Positions 41,400-49,900 of a stretch of DNA of 64,000 nucleotides are shown here, one piece after another. This DNA comes from an uncultured Lachnospiraceae bacterium (lineage in GTDB: Bacteria > Bacillota > Clostridia > Lachnospirales > Lachnospiraceae). Each line of letters begins with the position of its first letter. The first letter of the stretch is position 1. Made by a program: the position numbers and the translations under genes. The DNA lies in assembly GCA_910589105.1 (NCBI GenBank), contig CAJUST010000017.1, positions 1 to 64,000 of the forward strand, read 5' to 3'. The notes under the pieces were generated by a model, which had not been told where the DNA came from, did no database searches, and saw only the letters and a list, made by a program, of their open reading frames with translations.

Positions 41400-41759
41400 T
41401 TACATTTCCTCTAATCTCACGCCGCCATACTCCCAAAGGTCTTTTTTCAGTTCTTCCATATCCAATTCCCCATTCTCCCACATGGCATAATACTCCAAAA
41501 TATAATTTGTAAATTGGGGAATCCGGGCAGCGTATGACTTCTTCCAATAATGATCCATCAGCACTTCCAAAGGAAGCGTAAGCAGCAAAACCATCGCTGT
41601 ATTTACAGCTTTTTCAGAAGCTTCTTGTTTTGCTTTTCTCAGTTCCTCTCCAAATTTTTCACGGATTGTGTCGTCAAGCTGCTTCCTTGTAAAGTTATAT
41701 GTGGCAGTCTTTTCCTTTCTCTCCTTTTTCTTTGCGCGTCTAATTTCTGCACGGCTCAT
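41400..41759 (-). CDS. Conserved small helical phage protein
   Basis: 119 aa. Starts MSRAEIRRAKKKERKEKTAT with a basic helix, then EKAVNTAMVLLLTLPLEVLM and a C-terminal acidic domain (GELDMEELKKDLWEYGGV). Similar proteins occur in Firmicute prophages with unknown function. The start at 41759 has GGGAGG 6 nt upstream. The frame is open to 41942 and that extension encodes two membrane-length segments, so a longer membrane form from an ATG at 41915 is possible. Confidence 0.65.
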   Translation of the reverse strand: MSRAEIRRAKKKERKEKTATYNFTRKQLDDTIREKFGEELRKAKQEASEKAVNTAMVLLLTLPLEVLMDHYWKKSYAARIPQFTNYILEYYAMWENGELDMEELKKDLWEYGGVRLEEM

Positions 41760-41923
41760 ACTGTCCCTCCCATAAATATAATTTTCCCTCGAAAAAAATA
41801 GCGTAATTCCAATAATTAAGGCAAATAAAAAGAACGTAACGTCCCTTTCCAACAAAACCGATAACGTTCCCAAAAACAGAATCACGATGGCAAACAATTT
41901 ATTCTTCTTACACATGTAAAAGC

Positions 41924-42265
41924 CTATACACTTCCCTTCCATACAAATGGTAAATCAATTTTTTTGCTGTTCCTGTCGTCTATGTACTCATGGGCAAATA
42001 TCTTTCTACTATTCCCTCCCATCCATTCCAAAACTTCAGGAAGGTTTTCATTCACAGAATCAAATATAAGCCCTTTCCTGCGGCATTTAGAGATTGCCTG
42101 TTCCAACAATCTGCCTTTACGGCAAGTCCATAATATAATTTTATTTCCTTTTTCCTGTTCCGCTTTCAAATATGCGAACAGTTCTAAATTCAGTTTTCCA
42201 ATTTTAGGCCACATATCTTCACATAAAGTTCCGTCAAAATCTACGGCAATAATTTTAAAATCCAT
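41924..42265 (-). CDS. HAD-superfamily phosphatase-like protein
   Basis: 113 aa. MDFKIIAVDFDGTLCED carries the DxDGT nucleophile loop; ILWTCRKG is motif II and EYIDDRNS near the C-terminus gives the acidic motif IV. No cap domain, a size usual for phage HAD hydrolases. The ATG at 42265 lies behind GGAG. Possibly nucleotide or end-processing; the substrate is unknown. Confidence 0.85.
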   Translation of the reverse strand: MDFKIIAVDFDGTLCEDMWPKIGKLNLELFAYLKAEQEKGNKIILWTCRKGRLLEQAISKCRRKGLIFDSVNENLPEVLEWMGGNSRKIFAHEYIDDRNSKKIDLPFVWKGSV

Positions 42266-42289
42266 TTCTTCTCCTTTCAAAAATGAATA

Positions 42290-42332
42290 TAAAAATAACC
42301 CGAATCTGTCCATTTAGACAAACCGGGCTATT
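42290..42332 (-). terminator. Terminator upstream of the HAD gene
   Basis: AGCCCGG and CGGGTT arms on the minus strand with an inner TTTGTCTA/TGGACAGA stem and a TTTTTAT exit. Confidence 0.75.
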
Positions 42333-42360
42333 AATCTTTATTCGGTTTTTAATTCTCTTT

Positions 42361-42477
42361 TCATCTTATATGATCCTCTGGCGCATGTACAAAAGCAGAG
42401 ATTATAAATCCTCCGCCAATCCCTATACCGGTAGTCATTATCACAATTCCCACTATCAATCTCGCTTTATTTCCCAT
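42361..42477 (-). CDS. 38-aa single-TM peptide
   Basis: Starts MGNKARLIVGIVIMTTGIGI and continues with GGGFIISAFVHAPEDHIR: one membrane helix. Its ATG overlaps the end of the lysozyme-like gene, suggesting translational coupling; the SD is weak. Function unknown. Confidence 0.45.
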   Translation of the reverse strand: MGNKARLIVGIVIMTTGIGIGGGFIISAFVHAPEDHIR

Positions 42478-42967
42478 GCAAACGTTCCAGTTCTGCGCTT
42501 CTTTTCAGAATCGTTCCTGCATAATCTGACAAAATGCCCTGTTCATAATTTTTCCCCGCCCGGTTGTTTCCATTATAGGTATCCAATACTAGGCTTACAT
42601 CCTTAAACTCTGCAAACAATTCCGCCAGATAATCAGCCGCTAATAATATATTGCTGTTTTCATCATACAAATTCCATGCGCCAAGCTTTTCCATACGGCC
42701 ATAATGGTATTTTTCATAAATCTGGCACAAACCAATACAGCCGCCGTTTACCGCATTGGGATTCCCGCTGCTCTCTGTTTCAATTAATGCTTGTAGAAGT
42801 TCTGGGCATATCCCATATGCTTCTCCATATTTTACCGTTGCCGCGTATGCCGTGTCAGAAATTCTCGCGTCCATATCTGCGGTGCTTGCTGTGATTGGAC
42901 GGAATATAAAAATTGTGATTGCCGCTATGATTGGAAAAAACAGCAGGTATTTTGTTTTTTGTTTCAT
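42467..42967 (-). CDS. Membrane-anchored lytic transglycosylase/lysozyme-like protein
   Basis: 166 aa. N-terminal membrane anchor (KYLLFFPIIAAITIFIF), then an SLT-type domain: ICPELLQALIETESSGNPNA holds the catalytic Glu and GGCIGLCQIYEKYHYGRME the conserved Gly-Leu(Met)-Gln segment; LDTYNGNNRAGKNYEQGI follows. It cleaves peptidoglycan glycan strands. Present in the replication block rather than the lysis module. The ATG at 42967 has AAGGAG upstream. Confidence 0.85.
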   Translation of the reverse strand: MKQKTKYLLFFPIIAAITIFIFRPITASTADMDARISDTAYAATVKYGEAYGICPELLQALIETESSGNPNAVNGGCIGLCQIYEKYHYGRMEKLGAWNLYDENSNILLAADYLAELFAEFKDVSLVLDTYNGNNRAGKNYEQGILSDYAGTILKRSAELERLHGK

Positions 42968-42992
42968 TTTATTTTTCTCCTTTTTTGTATAG

Positions 42993-43021
42993 TTGCCACG
43001 AAATATTAATTGTGTTATAAA
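42993..43021 (+). promoter_or_regulatory. Promoter of the 70-aa plus-strand gene
   Basis: TTGCCA (42993-42998), 17-bp spacer, TATAAA (43016-43021). Predicted start near 43028, at the left arm of an inverted repeat. Confidence 0.7.
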
Positions 43022-43027
43022 TATAAT

Positions 43028-43041
43028 AAAGCTGCTGCATC
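43028..43041. repeat. Inverted repeat around the 70-aa gene, left arm
   Basis: AAAGCTGCTGCATC; exact reverse complement at 43289-43302. In the mRNA the 5' end would pair with the 3' end. Confidence 0.75.
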
Positions 43042-43067
43042 GGAATCCATTAAGGAGGCAGATGCAA

Positions 43068-43280
43068 ATGAACCAAAATTTACCTGTACAAAACATACCA
43101 CGTTCTAATTTTTCGAATCCTGTGATTGCCGTCACTGCGATTCTTACTGTCGGAGTATGCTATTGTGTAACCATTACTATAAATGCAAAATATAATCGTG
43201 ATACGGAACTAGCTTATAAAGAATTTTCTATGAAATCCCATTCTTCAGTCCCTTCCACAGATGAACCATCTAACACATAA
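43068..43280 (+). CDS. 70-aa single-TM plus-strand protein, possible type I toxin-like
   Basis: Starts MNQNLPVQNIPRSNFSNPVI, with one membrane segment (about 19-40, VIAVTAILTVGVCYCVTITI) and a polar tail. GGAGG lies 9 nt upstream of this ATG; an ATG at 43062 is too close. It has its own promoter and is enclosed by perfect inverted arms, so its mRNA ends can pair, a design seen in fold-back regulated toxin mRNAs. Opposite in strand to all neighbours. No family recognised. Confidence 0.6.
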   Translation: MNQNLPVQNIPRSNFSNPVIAVTAILTVGVCYCVTITINAKYNRDTELAYKEFSMKSHSSVPSTDEPSNT

Positions 43281-43288
43281 TTTCATCT

Positions 43289-43302
43289 GATGCAGCAGCT
43301 TT
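43289..43302. repeat. Inverted repeat around the 70-aa gene, right arm
   Basis: GATGCAGCAGCTTT, reverse complement of 43028-43041; 8 nt after the stop codon. Confidence 0.75.
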
Positions 43303-43349
43303 ATATCGAATGAATGATGGAAGTAATGCTAAAACCTTCCAAAAATAGG

Positions 43350-43402
43350 CATAAAAATAGCCCGAATCTGCTTTTACCACAAATCCGGGCTAATATTTTT
43401 AT
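43350..43402 (-). terminator. Bidirectional terminator between yoeB and the 70-aa gene
   Basis: AGCCCG and CGGGCT arms; A-run on the left, ATATTTTTAT on the right. It serves both converging genes. Confidence 0.75.
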
Positions 43403-43669
43403 TCAATCCTTGTAATGTCCCTTACAAGATTTCACAATGATTTGATTCGCTGAAATTTCATATACAAGACGATTCGCTTCATCTATCCGCCTGCTGTATA
43501 AACCTGATTTATCGTGTTTTAACAATTCCGGTTTTCCCATACCCTGTAATGCCCCATTTCTATTAATATCTTCTATCAGACTGTTTATTTTCTTTAGTGT
43601 TTTCCGGTCTTGCATCTGCCAATAAACATAATGCTCCCAACCTTTTTTCGTAAATGTAAAATCAGCCAT
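43403..43669 (-). CDS. YoeB/Txe-family toxin
   Basis: 88-aa ribosome-dependent RNase. FTKKGWEHYVYWQMQDRKTL, GKPELLKHDKSGLYSRRIDE and the terminal IIVKSCKGHYKD give the canonical YoeB fold with Glu, Arg and His active-site residues. The ATG at 43669 overlaps the antitoxin stop, with GGGGTG upstream. Complete TA module with the YefM-like gene. Confidence 0.93.
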   Translation of the reverse strand: MADFTFTKKGWEHYVYWQMQDRKTLKKINSLIEDINRNGALQGMGKPELLKHDKSGLYSRRIDEANRLVYEISANQIIVKSCKGHYKD

Positions 43670-44000
43670 TTTCAATTACACCCCGTCTTTGGATTCCATG
43701 CTTCTGCTCAAACTCTAAAACTTTTTCCGTTGGTTTCCAATCTTCTAATTCCATTTCTTTTAATTCCTCAAATGTAAAAGTAATTGTTTCGCCTCTTTGT
43801 AATTGTTCTTCGCTTTTATTCAACATAGCAAAATATTCAGCATTTTGTTTTGCTTTTTGGAAGGCTTTGTATTCGCTTTCATTTATCATATAAATGCTTT
43901 CATTTTTAGGATTTGAAACTACCACTGTTTCTCCGTCGATAATCCTATCACACCATTTCTTGAAATCATGTCCAATATCTGTATATTTTACAGCTAACAT
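43662..44000 (-). CDS. YefM/Phd-family antitoxin
   Basis: 112 aa. The N-terminal Phd/YefM DNA-binding fold (GETVVVSNPKNESIYMINES) is followed by an acidic C-terminal helix (FTFEELKEMELEDWKPTEKV) that wraps the toxin. Upstream GAGGAGG. Expected autorepressor with YoeB. Confidence 0.88.
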   Translation of the reverse strand: MLAVKYTDIGHDFKKWCDRIIDGETVVVSNPKNESIYMINESEYKAFQKAKQNAEYFAMLNKSEEQLQRGETITFTFEELKEMELEDWKPTEKVLEFEQKHGIQRRGVIENG

Positions 44001-44030
44001 AACGCAACCTCCTCAAAATTCAAGTTTCTT

Positions 44031-44333
44031 TTATTCTATTATATTTGTATTGCTGTCCATATCAACCTCATGTGTGTTCTCAACAAAAACTTCGTCGATT
44101 GGTTTATTATAAAACGCTTCTAACCTTTCTTTTAAATTAAAGTATTTTTGCCCATTCAACTTCTCAATCGTCATTTTTCCATCATTTACAGAAATGCCTA
44201 TCGTATCATTCTCGTTTAAATTCATTTGCGACATTAATTCCTTTGACAATCGGATGCCCTGACTATTCCCCCATTTTCTTACATTGGTTTTTACCATATA
44301 TACGTTTTTAGACTGTGATTTTATTCCATTCAT
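44031..44333 (-). CDS. Orphan MazE/AbrB-type antitoxin
   Basis: 100 aa. TNVRKWGNSQGIRLSKELMS is the swapped-hairpin AbrB/MazE DNA-binding motif, followed by NLNENDTIGISVNDGKMTIE and an acidic tail. No MazF follows: the next gene is yefM. It is a solitary regulator or remnant. It has a strong promoter and a palindromic ATTGTATATACAAT operator-like site upstream. The ATG at 44333 has GGAG 7 nt upstream. Confidence 0.85.
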   Translation of the reverse strand: MNGIKSQSKNVYMVKTNVRKWGNSQGIRLSKELMSQMNLNENDTIGISVNDGKMTIEKLNGQKYFNLKERLEAFYNKPIDEVFVENTHEVDMDSNTNIIE

Positions 44334-44382
44334 TCCATCTCTCCTTACATAATTGTATATACAATGAATATACTCTATTTTT

Positions 44383-44411
44383 AGTATATGGAAAAGATAT
44401 CTCCTTGTCAA
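44383..44411 (-). promoter_or_regulatory. Promoter of the MazE-like gene
   Basis: Minus-strand TTGACA (44411-44406), 17-bp spacer, TATACT (44388-44383); palindrome ATTGTATATACAAT at 44352-44365 downstream. Confidence 0.85.
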
Positions 44412-44425
44412 TCATATTTATGCCC

Positions 44426-45655
44426 TCACTTCCAGTTCGCAAACCCGCTCTCATTAAATTTCTTCTTATTTTTCAATGCTTTGCTGATTGCTAGGTCAAT
44501 TCCGCTCCTGCTTTTTAAATGATAAAAATATAAATCCGTATAAGGCGTATTTAGCCTGTCAATCCGCCCTCCGGATTGTACCATAACCTTATAGGAATAA
44601 TTCTGAGAATAAAATAGAATGGTATCCGTTTTAATGCAGTTCCAGCCTTCCGCTCCCGCGTTATACTGCACGAGATATACCCAGCTTTTCGAATCTGGTA
44701 TCGGCTGATGCTTATGCCCGTTCCATTCTGCAATTTCCACTGCTTCGCCATATCCCAAATCCTTTAATAACTGCAATTCATAATCGAAGTTATAAAATAT
44801 AATACAACGCGGGTGTTTTTCTAAAATCTCCAATACTGCGGTCTGCCTTGATTCGTCCGAGTTTACGGTTTTACGAAGCGCATAGCAAAATTCAGCGGCG
44901 TTTTCAATGGGTTTATTTTCCCATGGGTTCCACCGTGTCCGGCAAATGTCTTTGTACTTTTCAATACAATAAGGGACATAAATATCTTCGTGGTGGGAAA
45001 TTGTTTTTCGTTTGAAATCCATATTTATCAGAATGGAGTTCCTAAGCCGTATCAGCCTCCCCGTGTTTAAATAGCGATCCACTTTGGGAAATTTGCAAAA
45101 CCGGCTGTATACGACGTGTTCCCTGAGAAATTCCGTCTTATTTTTATAAAAACCATTTGCGAGGAAAACTGGAATATAATCCTGCCATGTATCCCCCGGC
45201 GTAGCAGACAGTAAAATCCATTGGTTTGCTTTCGCTATTTTTAAAAAAGCTTTTACCCAGCTTCCAGAACCTACAACTCTCTGTTCGTCAAATATAAAAA
45301 AAGCCCCCTGAATTTCAGAGAGCTTTGCAATGTTATTCCATGAATCAATTACTACCCGGTTCATGTATAAATTTACGTCTGGATTTGGCGATAAGAGAAA
45401 GTGCGACAACTCGCCTTCCCATTCGCAGGTATCCCGTTTCCGGGCGGTTGTGATAATATAGAGGTCTTTTGGCGGATCTCCCATTGGGATATAATCTCCG
45501 CCGTCTAAAAAGGTTTCCTCCCCGCCCTGCTGCAAATAGTAATAGGAAAGAGCCGTTATGGATTTTCCCGAACCAACCCCACCACATAATATACAGCCGT
45601 TTTTCATTTGCCAAATGGCTTTCTTTTGGTAATCGTACAGTTGTATTCCTGCCAT
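44426..45655 (-). CDS. SF2 (SNF2-like) DNA helicase
   Basis: 409 aa. Q-like LYDYQKKAIWQM, Walker A ILCGGVGSGKS (near 24), Walker B-like AFFIFDEQ (near 120), motif III LSATPGDTW and motif VI MVQSGGRIDRLNTPY (near 365). FDEQ replaces the usual DExH/DEAD. Phage helicases of this type act in replication start or recombination. The start codon overlaps the hepT stop by one base, so all three upstream genes form one operon. Confidence 0.9.
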   Translation of the reverse strand: MAGIQLYDYQKKAIWQMKNGCILCGGVGSGKSITALSYYYLQQGGEETFLDGGDYIPMGDPPKDLYIITTARKRDTCEWEGELSHFLLSPNPDVNLYMNRVVIDSWNNIAKLSEIQGAFFIFDEQRVVGSGSWVKAFLKIAKANQWILLSATPGDTWQDYIPVFLANGFYKNKTEFLREHVVYSRFCKFPKVDRYLNTGRLIRLRNSILINMDFKRKTISHHEDIYVPYCIEKYKDICRTRWNPWENKPIENAAEFCYALRKTVNSDESRQTAVLEILEKHPRCIIFYNFDYELQLLKDLGYGEAVEIAEWNGHKHQPIPDSKSWVYLVQYNAGAEGWNCIKTDTILFYSQNYSYKVMVQSGGRIDRLNTPYTDLYFYHLKSRSGIDLAISKALKNKKKFNESGFANWK

Positions 45656-46017
45656 TATACACCTTCTTTATTTCTTAAGCCTTGTATCCATTTTTGGCAA
45701 AAATCCCGTAATTGTGGAATGTCAGACATTAAAGTCCCCCAAACCATATCAATATCCACCGCGCCATAATTATGGGCAAACAAATTTCTCGTACCCTTAA
45801 TCGCTGGCCAATATATCATCTTTTTTGTATTTTCACGAAAATCCTCTGGTAAATGCGTCGTTAATTCTCCTATCTGAAGAAGACTCATACAGACTGAATT
45901 TCGATAATCTCTGTCTTTTGCAAAAACTTCTTTATCCTTTCCAAAACGTTCCATTGTATCTTCAATATCCTTACAGTAAAGAAAGATATGTTCCAACACA
46001 TTAATTATTTTGTTCAT
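45655..46017 (-). CDS. HepT-family toxin
   Basis: 120 aa all-helical HEPN protein. RNLFAHNYG near residue 77 is the Rx4HxY RNase-like motif. Paired with the MntA-type nucleotidyltransferase upstream (17-nt overlap), which is known to silence HepT by adenylylating its Tyr. Unusually it is fused into an operon with the SF2 helicase. Confidence 0.9.
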   Translation of the reverse strand: MNKIINVLEHIFLYCKDIEDTMERFGKDKEVFAKDRDYRNSVCMSLLQIGELTTHLPEDFRENTKKMIYWPAIKGTRNLFAHNYGAVDIDMVWGTLMSDIPQLRDFCQKWIQGLRNKEGV

Positions 46018-46330
46018 ATATCAACTTCTCATCCTCTCTGATATTGTCACGAAACTTTTTAGTCCTGTCAATATTTGCTTTATGTTCTAACGCGTTTGTT
46101 GTCACTAAGTCAACCGGTTTTTTTAATGCTTCCGTTAGTTCTTCATAGAGCGCCCCTAGAGTAAACATGCTTTTGATATTATCACTGTCAATTCGTAAAT
46201 CTATATCGCTGTTTCCAGTGGCTTCCCCTCTCGCATAAGAACCAAATAAATAAGCGCGGCTAATACCATAGTTTTGCAAAATCGGACGGATAATCATTTG
46301 TAACTCACTAATTTCATAAATGTCAGCCAT
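46001..46330 (-). CDS. MntA-type nucleotidyltransferase antitoxin
   Basis: 109 aa. YLFGSYARGEATGNSDIDLR is the minimal nucleotidyltransferase core GSxARGxxxxxSDxDL with its metal-binding Asp pair. VDLVTTNALE follows. Antitoxin of the hepT gene. A TTGTGT-17-TACAAT promoter lies just upstream and GGAGG precedes the ATG. Confidence 0.92.
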   Translation of the reverse strand: MADIYEISELQMIIRPILQNYGISRAYLFGSYARGEATGNSDIDLRIDSDNIKSMFTLGALYEELTEALKKPVDLVTTNALEHKANIDRTKKFRDNIREDEKLIYEQNN

Positions 46331-46385
46331 AATTTCCTCCTTTTTTACATTGTATCATCATATGCTCCGAAACACAACACATCTT

Positions 46386-46868
46386 CTACCGGAACGACGT
46401 TTCCTCTGGCTTTTCTATTTCCGCATATTTTTCCGCCCACTCATCTTCTTCAATCGTTACATACATTGTTTTAAGATATGCTTTCACCCCTGTTTTGCCA
46501 TTTACTTCCCAATGATATGGGCGTATGGTTAAATCCACATTCCTGATTTCCGCATAATCCAATGAATCAATCGATTCTTCATCAAGCTGCGTCTGCGCTT
46601 TCTTTGTTACCAAAATCACTTTTGGCGGAATCACTTTAAAACTAACACTGACCTGAATATAATGGCTTGCTTCCTCATCTTCATCACGCGGAGGCAAAAT
46701 CCGTACGTTCCAACCGTCCTCCGCAAGCTCTCTCGCAACATTAATATCTTCAATTATCACACAGAAATTTCTGTTACCTTCACGGTTATACTTCGTTTCG
46801 CTTCCGGAAAAATTCCGAAAAATAATCCTTGCATTTTCAATATTAATTGGTAAAATATTTTGTTCCAT
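46386..46868 (-). CDS. Phage single-stranded DNA-binding-like protein
   Basis: 160 aa. ENARIIFRNFSGSETKYNRE, NRNFCVIIEDINVARELAED and IRPYHWEVNGKTGVKAYLKT fit an OB-fold protein family found in phage replication modules, with an acidic C-terminal tail (about 145-160). It lies immediately upstream of the polymerase fusion. SSB role is inferred from fold-like pattern, tail and context. Confidence 0.65.
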   Translation of the reverse strand: MEQNILPINIENARIIFRNFSGSETKYNREGNRNFCVIIEDINVARELAEDGWNVRILPPRDEDEEASHYIQVSVSFKVIPPKVILVTKKAQTQLDEESIDSLDYAEIRNVDLTIRPYHWEVNGKTGVKAYLKTMYVTIEEDEWAEKYAEIEKPEETSFR

Positions 46869-46899
46869 AATGATTCTCCTTTTTCTTAATTTTAAAACA

Positions 46900-46927
46900 A
46901 CAAAAAAGAGTCCTAATAAAGACTCTC
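46900..46927 (-). terminator. Terminator between polymerase and SSB-like genes
   Basis: AGAGTC and GACTCT arms around CTAATAAA with a six-T minus-strand exit. Confidence 0.75.
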
Positions 46928-46950
46928 AGACTGTAAAAACAATCACTCAT

Positions 46951-49900
46951 TTAAAAAAACGGAATCTCCTCACCCGCATCTTCCGGTATCTCCATAAATC
47001 CCAGAATCTTATCGTCCTTTCTATAGGGATCGTCCGAAACAAACCACTCAAAATCTCCATGCTTTGCAATCGCCGCAGCCGCCTCGTCCGCCATTGAAAT
47101 ATAATACTGTGTGTCAATATCCGATTCTTTTCCAAGTTCTTTCACCATCTCTGATTCCAGCCACCGATACCCTTTTGATCCTGCCGCGGCATAATACTTC
47201 CCGTCTTTCTCCCTGAGCAGTATTCCTCCGCCACATCCGGATTTAATTGGGCAGAAATTTCCAACCTTGCCGACAAAAATATAATTGTGCCCTTTTTCAA
47301 TCAAAGCAGACAATTCCTGTCCCCGTCTCTCAAACGTTGTGTCCGACAACTCTCCTTTCCGGCGCTTACTTTGAAGCTTACTCAATTCTTTTTCATATTC
47401 TGAAACGTCAGGCAACCCCTCATTCATATCTAAATATAATGCGCTGCTGACTGATTTTGCTTCACACAAGTCTTCGAATTGAATTTCTTCCTTACAAAAC
47501 AATTTCTTAAACACATACGGAACCGCAAATTGTGTCCCAGTCGCCGTCCATTCGCCTGCATGTGTCCCGTTCTTATACTTTGCAATATAAACAGCGTCAT
47601 TTACCAGACACATCTTCTCATAAGTCGCTTCATGTTCAAATGTATAACCGTACCGTTTCCCAAAATCCATTACAAATTGAATAATTTCCGGCGTCGCATC
47701 CGGAATTTTAATCGAATCCGTCTTAATATGTGCAACGACAAACCCGCGTTTCTCCACTTCTTTCTGTAAATCCACCATAAATAAAGCTCCCCGTTTTGCG
47801 ACAATATTGTCTTTATTCCGTAAATCCCGAAATGGGTTCTCGAAATTCGCCGCCGTTAAACCATAAACAGAATTAATGGCTATTTTCAAGGCGTTTGCCA
47901 AATCTTTGGACGTCAGTTCCCCGTTTAAAACCTTCCGAGTATACTTTGTCAATTTTCCATTTAACATTTGATTGACGGCTTCCCACGCTTCATGCTTAAT
48001 ATTCACCCTCCCGTCTACAATTTCTTTAAACTTACGGGTAAATTCCACGCCAAACAAAACCTCCATAATCGTACTGTGCGGATGCATAGAGGCTATATCC
48101 AATAAAGCCACATTCCCATACATGCCCGGCTTTGCAAACACCCTTCCGCCTTCGCCGACTTCTTCTCCACGGTATGTAGACTTACCGTTTTCAAACTGAT
48201 AGCCCGGAAAATATGGCAGCAGGCTCCCAGCTTCCCCGTGCGTCTGTTCCATCATTTCAGGAGCCGCATCCTGTAAAAATTCGTACGTCTCTCTATCCAA
48301 ATCAAACACAGGCTTTGACAAATCCCGATAGCAAAATTGGCTCTGCGGCTTGCGGTTTCCTCCAAATATAATTCTAGTTGTCAGACTGTTCGTCGTATCA
48401 TTCACAGTACCTCCGGCTAAATCCGCTAAAATCTGCCTTGCCGTAAAATCCGCTTTACGGGCATAGAACACCGCTTCCGTAGCCAAAACGTCGTTGTCAC
48501 AGTATTCCGCCACTTTTAACCACAAATCTTTAGGCACCGGCTGATCCCACGGCAATCCAAGCTCCTGATGGTGTATCCCTAAATCAATCTCAAATTTCTT
48601 CAACGACTGTTTTTTACTGGAAAAATCATAAACATCTGTATAACTGACATGATACGCTTCCCCAAAGAAACAATCTGGCTTCCCATTTATTATTTTCTGG
48701 GATAACCGATAAAGCTGCTCATTGGAATAGCCCATAAGACACGCATACAAAATATGGTTATCGTATCTCCTGCAATTAAACCCAACAAGCCGGAAACGCA
48801 TCAAATCCTCTATTTCAGATGGCGTAGGGTTAATCATGCGAACAACTGGTTTTCCCTCCCCTTCCGCTTTCCAATTTACCAAAAATAAATTGGGAAAGAC
48901 TTCCACATCATAAAAAATTAGATTTTTATCCTCATTCTCCATGCCTTCAGACGCTTCTTTTGACTGAAACTGCATTTTGTTGACAAGTTTAATGCAGTAA
49001 TCCGCCTGATGAGAGCTGTTTGCCGCGAAAGCCAGAACTGCATTTCGCATATCTGTCACGTCATAATGCAGACCGCTGGCATAAGCATCTTCTAAAATTT
49101 TATAAATAAAATCAATGCTGGGTTTCGTCCCCGGGTGTATTTCCTTACCCAAATTCCGCAAAATCAGCGTCCGAAGCCCTTTTTCATTTTTAACCGCGTC
49201 AAAATTTACCATTTTTTCTCCTTTCATTGGCAGACCTGAACTTATCGTGGCAATCGACAGCCCGTTACACTTTGACAATTTCCGCCGAAGCGAGCTATTG
49301 CCTGTAAATGCCTTAATTTCAATATGGTCGCCATAAACCCTGCTTAGTTTTTCAGGGTCTCCCGTATAAATATAATGCAGATGGATTCCTGCCCCGCTTT
49401 TGCTTAATTCCGCATATGTCGGAGGCCATTTTTCCGCTTCTTTTACATTTTCTTCCAAACACTTTTTGCCAGACGCATCTGGAATATCAAAATCAATCAC
49501 GATATGGTTTTTTGGAACTTTGACATAATGCAGTTTTGACGTATCAAGATCTTTTAACACAGTTTTTACCTCTGCCCATTTCCGTAATGGAGTTTCCTTC
49601 GACGAAGCATGCTGGGCGGGACAGTCCGAACACGTTTTATCAAAGATTGAATCTGTACAATCAAATAATAGAAAAGATAATTCAGAAACATCGTTCTCAT
49701 ATTGCTTTCCATTTCCAAATTTTTCGTTTCGAAAACCTGAATAATAACTGCGTATTCTTGTCCCGTCAAGTGAATCTTTTCGATTTTTATATTCTCTAAA
49801 ATAATTTTTAAGTTCTTCTTTAAACACCCGATACGGAAACGGAAAACTGACTTTCGCTTCCTCACAATACGTCTTATACATTTCCCACGCCGCTTTTAAG

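Noticed and set aside
41080..41400. CRISPR array at the GTGGGC repeats
   Set aside because: Repeats are short, irregularly spaced and in both orientations, with no constant repeat-spacer period and no cas genes.
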